Shown piece after piece: positions 60,307 to 64,000 of a stretch of DNA of 64,000 bases. The DNA comes from Leptospira sanjuanensis (lineage in GTDB: Bacteria; Spirochaetota; Leptospiria; Leptospirales; Leptospiraceae), in contig NZ_JAIZBH010000001.1 of assembly GCF_022267375.1 (NCBI RefSeq), positions 1,093,501 through 1,157,500 on the forward strand, written 5' to 3'. The notes beneath the pieces were generated by a model. That model ran no database searches and was not told the DNA's origin. It saw only the letters and a program-made list of their open reading frames with translations. The position numbers were made by a program, and so were the translations under genes. How positions within the stretch are numbered: position 1 is the stretch's first letter; each line of letters begins with the position of its first letter.

Positions 60307-61170
60307 CTATCCCTCCAACCTAACGTCCAATACAACCGGACAGTGGTCGGACAAGCCGCTTTCGTTTGCAGGAACTCCGTCGAACGCTCCATCGTCTTCC
60401 GCAAACGGAACCGGAACCAATTTCGAATTTCCGATCGAAACATCCGTTAAGATCAAATCGATCAAATCCTTGTGTCCCCAGCAGCTCTGTTTCACATAAC
60501 GTCCCGGATTTTTCAGATTCAGACCTTCCGATAGAAGCTTCCAGGACCGATGATCCTTTCCGAGAGGAGAATTCATGTCCCCCAGAAGAAAAAAATTCTC
60601 TTTTGTTTTTAAGATCTCGTTTAAGACGAGAAGTTGTTTCGATCTGAGATTTTTATCTCTCTTCGAGTTTCCGGCTTTCAGATGAACGCTCAAAAAAGAA
60701 TAGTTCCTATTTCCGATGGAAAGAGTCGCTTCCACTCCGCTTCTCAAGCCGGGTTCAATCGCAAGAGCGGAGTAGTGGGCCGCATCCGCGAAGCGAAATT
60801 TGTTTTTCCAGCAGATTCCTACCCTTTGATCGTATCCGGAAATTTTCTTTGTTAGGGAACAGGAAAAAGATGCGGGGAGAATTTTCCAGATCGCTTCTTC
60901 GTTTTCCACCTCTTGGAGTGCGATGACGTCGGGATCGATTTTCAAAAGATGTGATTTGATTTTTTCAAAGTCGGATTCTTTTCTCGGGATTCTTCCTCGA
61001 GGCGATTTTTTCTCGTCTCCGACCTCGTCATACAGAAACATCGCGTTGAAACTCGCGAGTCTCAGTCGAGAATCCTGTGCCTTGAGCGGTTCCGGAATAA
61101 GGAGCGGTGCAAAAAAAAGAAGAAGATACGGAAGAATTCTTCCTAAGAACGAGAGAAAGCTTTTTTGCAT
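60307..61170 (-). CDS. Secreted endonuclease/exonuclease/phosphatase-family protein
   Basis: 287 residues with AAGGAG about 11 bases before ATG 61170. Signal peptide at residues 1-31 (hydrophobic core PYLLLFFAPLLI, cleavage after LKA). EEP-fold catalytic residues are all present: Asn42 (SFNAM), Glu87 (LQEVE), His163 (SVHLKAG), Asp198-x-Asn200 (LGDMNS), Asp238, and Asp275-His276 (LSDHCPV). The family covers DNase I-like nucleases, sphingomyelinases and inositol phosphatases. The length and the lack of a sphingomyelinase-type insertion point to a nuclease-like enzyme, but the substrate cannot be read from sequence. Confidence 0.85.
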   Translation of the reverse strand: MQKSFLSFLGRILPYLLLFFAPLLIPEPLKAQDSRLRLASFNAMFLYDEVGDEKKSPRGRIPRKESDFEKIKSHLLKIDPDVIALQEVENEEAIWKILPASFSCSLTKKISGYDQRVGICWKNKFRFADAAHYSALAIEPGLRSGVEATLSIGNRNYSFLSVHLKAGNSKRDKNLRSKQLLVLNEILKTKENFFLLGDMNSPLGKDHRSWKLLSEGLNLKNPGRYVKQSCWGHKDLIDLILTDVSIGNSKLVPVPFAEDDGAFDGVPANESGLSDHCPVVLDVRLEG

Positions 61171-61467
61171 CGTAAAAAAATCTCCTTAGACGGAGCCTTT
61201 GAGAAAGGTTTCCGTATTTTTAAATTCTCTATTCTGAAAAAAGGAAAACTTTTTCCGCCGTTTTACGATAGGTTGCAAAATTTTTTTCGAACTTTTTGAA
61301 AATTAATTTTTCATTTATGAAACTTTCCTAATTGATACCTATTCTCAAATAGACTCCAAAATAAACGCAAAGGAAAAGGCCTCAGATCTTCGTTTACTTG
61401 CAATTTTTCACAGAGCCAAAAATCCTGTTTCCAATACCAATATTGGATTCATAGGGACTTCATACGA

Positions 61468-61986
<519 letters not shown>

Positions 61987-61992
61987 CTGAAC

Positions 61993-64000
<2,008 letters not shown>

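Overview
The window looks like chromosomal DNA of a Leptospira species. The evidence is the very large Leptospira-type TIGR04388-like proteins, the spirochaete-style lipoprotein leaders (hydrophobic stretch ending in a lone Cys), the DUF1566/Lcl-type secreted proteins, and the start of an alternative complex III (ActA/ActB) operon at the right end. Judged by eye, base composition is in the mid-forties % G+C in the conserved genes. No rRNA, tRNA or CRISPR array was seen. The species is not assigned.

Layout. 1-1024: two DUF1566-type genes, the first cut by the window edge. 1219-11954: a full-length 3233-residue secreted protein (gene 1) with a Hint (intein-like) domain and a C39-like peptidase tail, followed by a secreted partner and a 69-residue protein. 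12202-14553: a 5'-truncated paralogue (gene 2) whose reading frame runs up to the catalytic Cys codon of its Hint domain. 14554-43323: two head-to-tail copies of a 14,385-bp element inserted exactly at that Cys-Phe codon pair (TGTTTT). 43315-48356: the displaced original tail of the interrupted gene (Hint plus a different C39-like peptidase), with two partner genes and another 69-residue protein. 48434-54302: a third paralogue (gene 4) with an M23 peptidase tail, an internal deletion and a +1 frameshift, followed by its lipoprotein partner and 69-residue protein. 54357-55292: an SH3-type lipoprotein. 55600-59520: a nest of broken insertion sequences around an intact IS66. 59607-61170: an NTF2-like protein, a 61-bp tandem repeat and a secreted endonuclease/exonuclease/phosphatase-family protein. 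61468-64000: actA and the start of actB.

How the parts fit. Each element unit carries a tail module (Hint + M23 peptidase, lipoprotein partner, 69-residue DUF2158-like protein), a DUF2158-like 57-residue gene, a toxin-antitoxin pair, an XRE regulator, a primase-ATPase, a tyrosine recombinase, ParA, ParB, a small coiled-coil protein and about 2.1 kb of palindrome- and repeat-rich non-coding DNA that is probably its origin and partition region. It therefore looks like an integrative plasmid. Its recombination core coincides with the first two codons of the Hint domain. Integration fuses the incoming Hint-M23 tail in frame to the chromosomal gene. The outgoing tail is left behind a ribosome-binding site and ATG that the element carries 9 bases before the core. 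The inferred result is a replicon-borne, reversible tail swap of a polymorphic-toxin-like giant surface/secreted protein. This is the main candidate for an undescribed system here.

Limits: family names were recognised by eye, and identities between copies were compared by reading, not computed. The tandem duplication could be real (dimer integration) or an assembly product of a co-existing circle.
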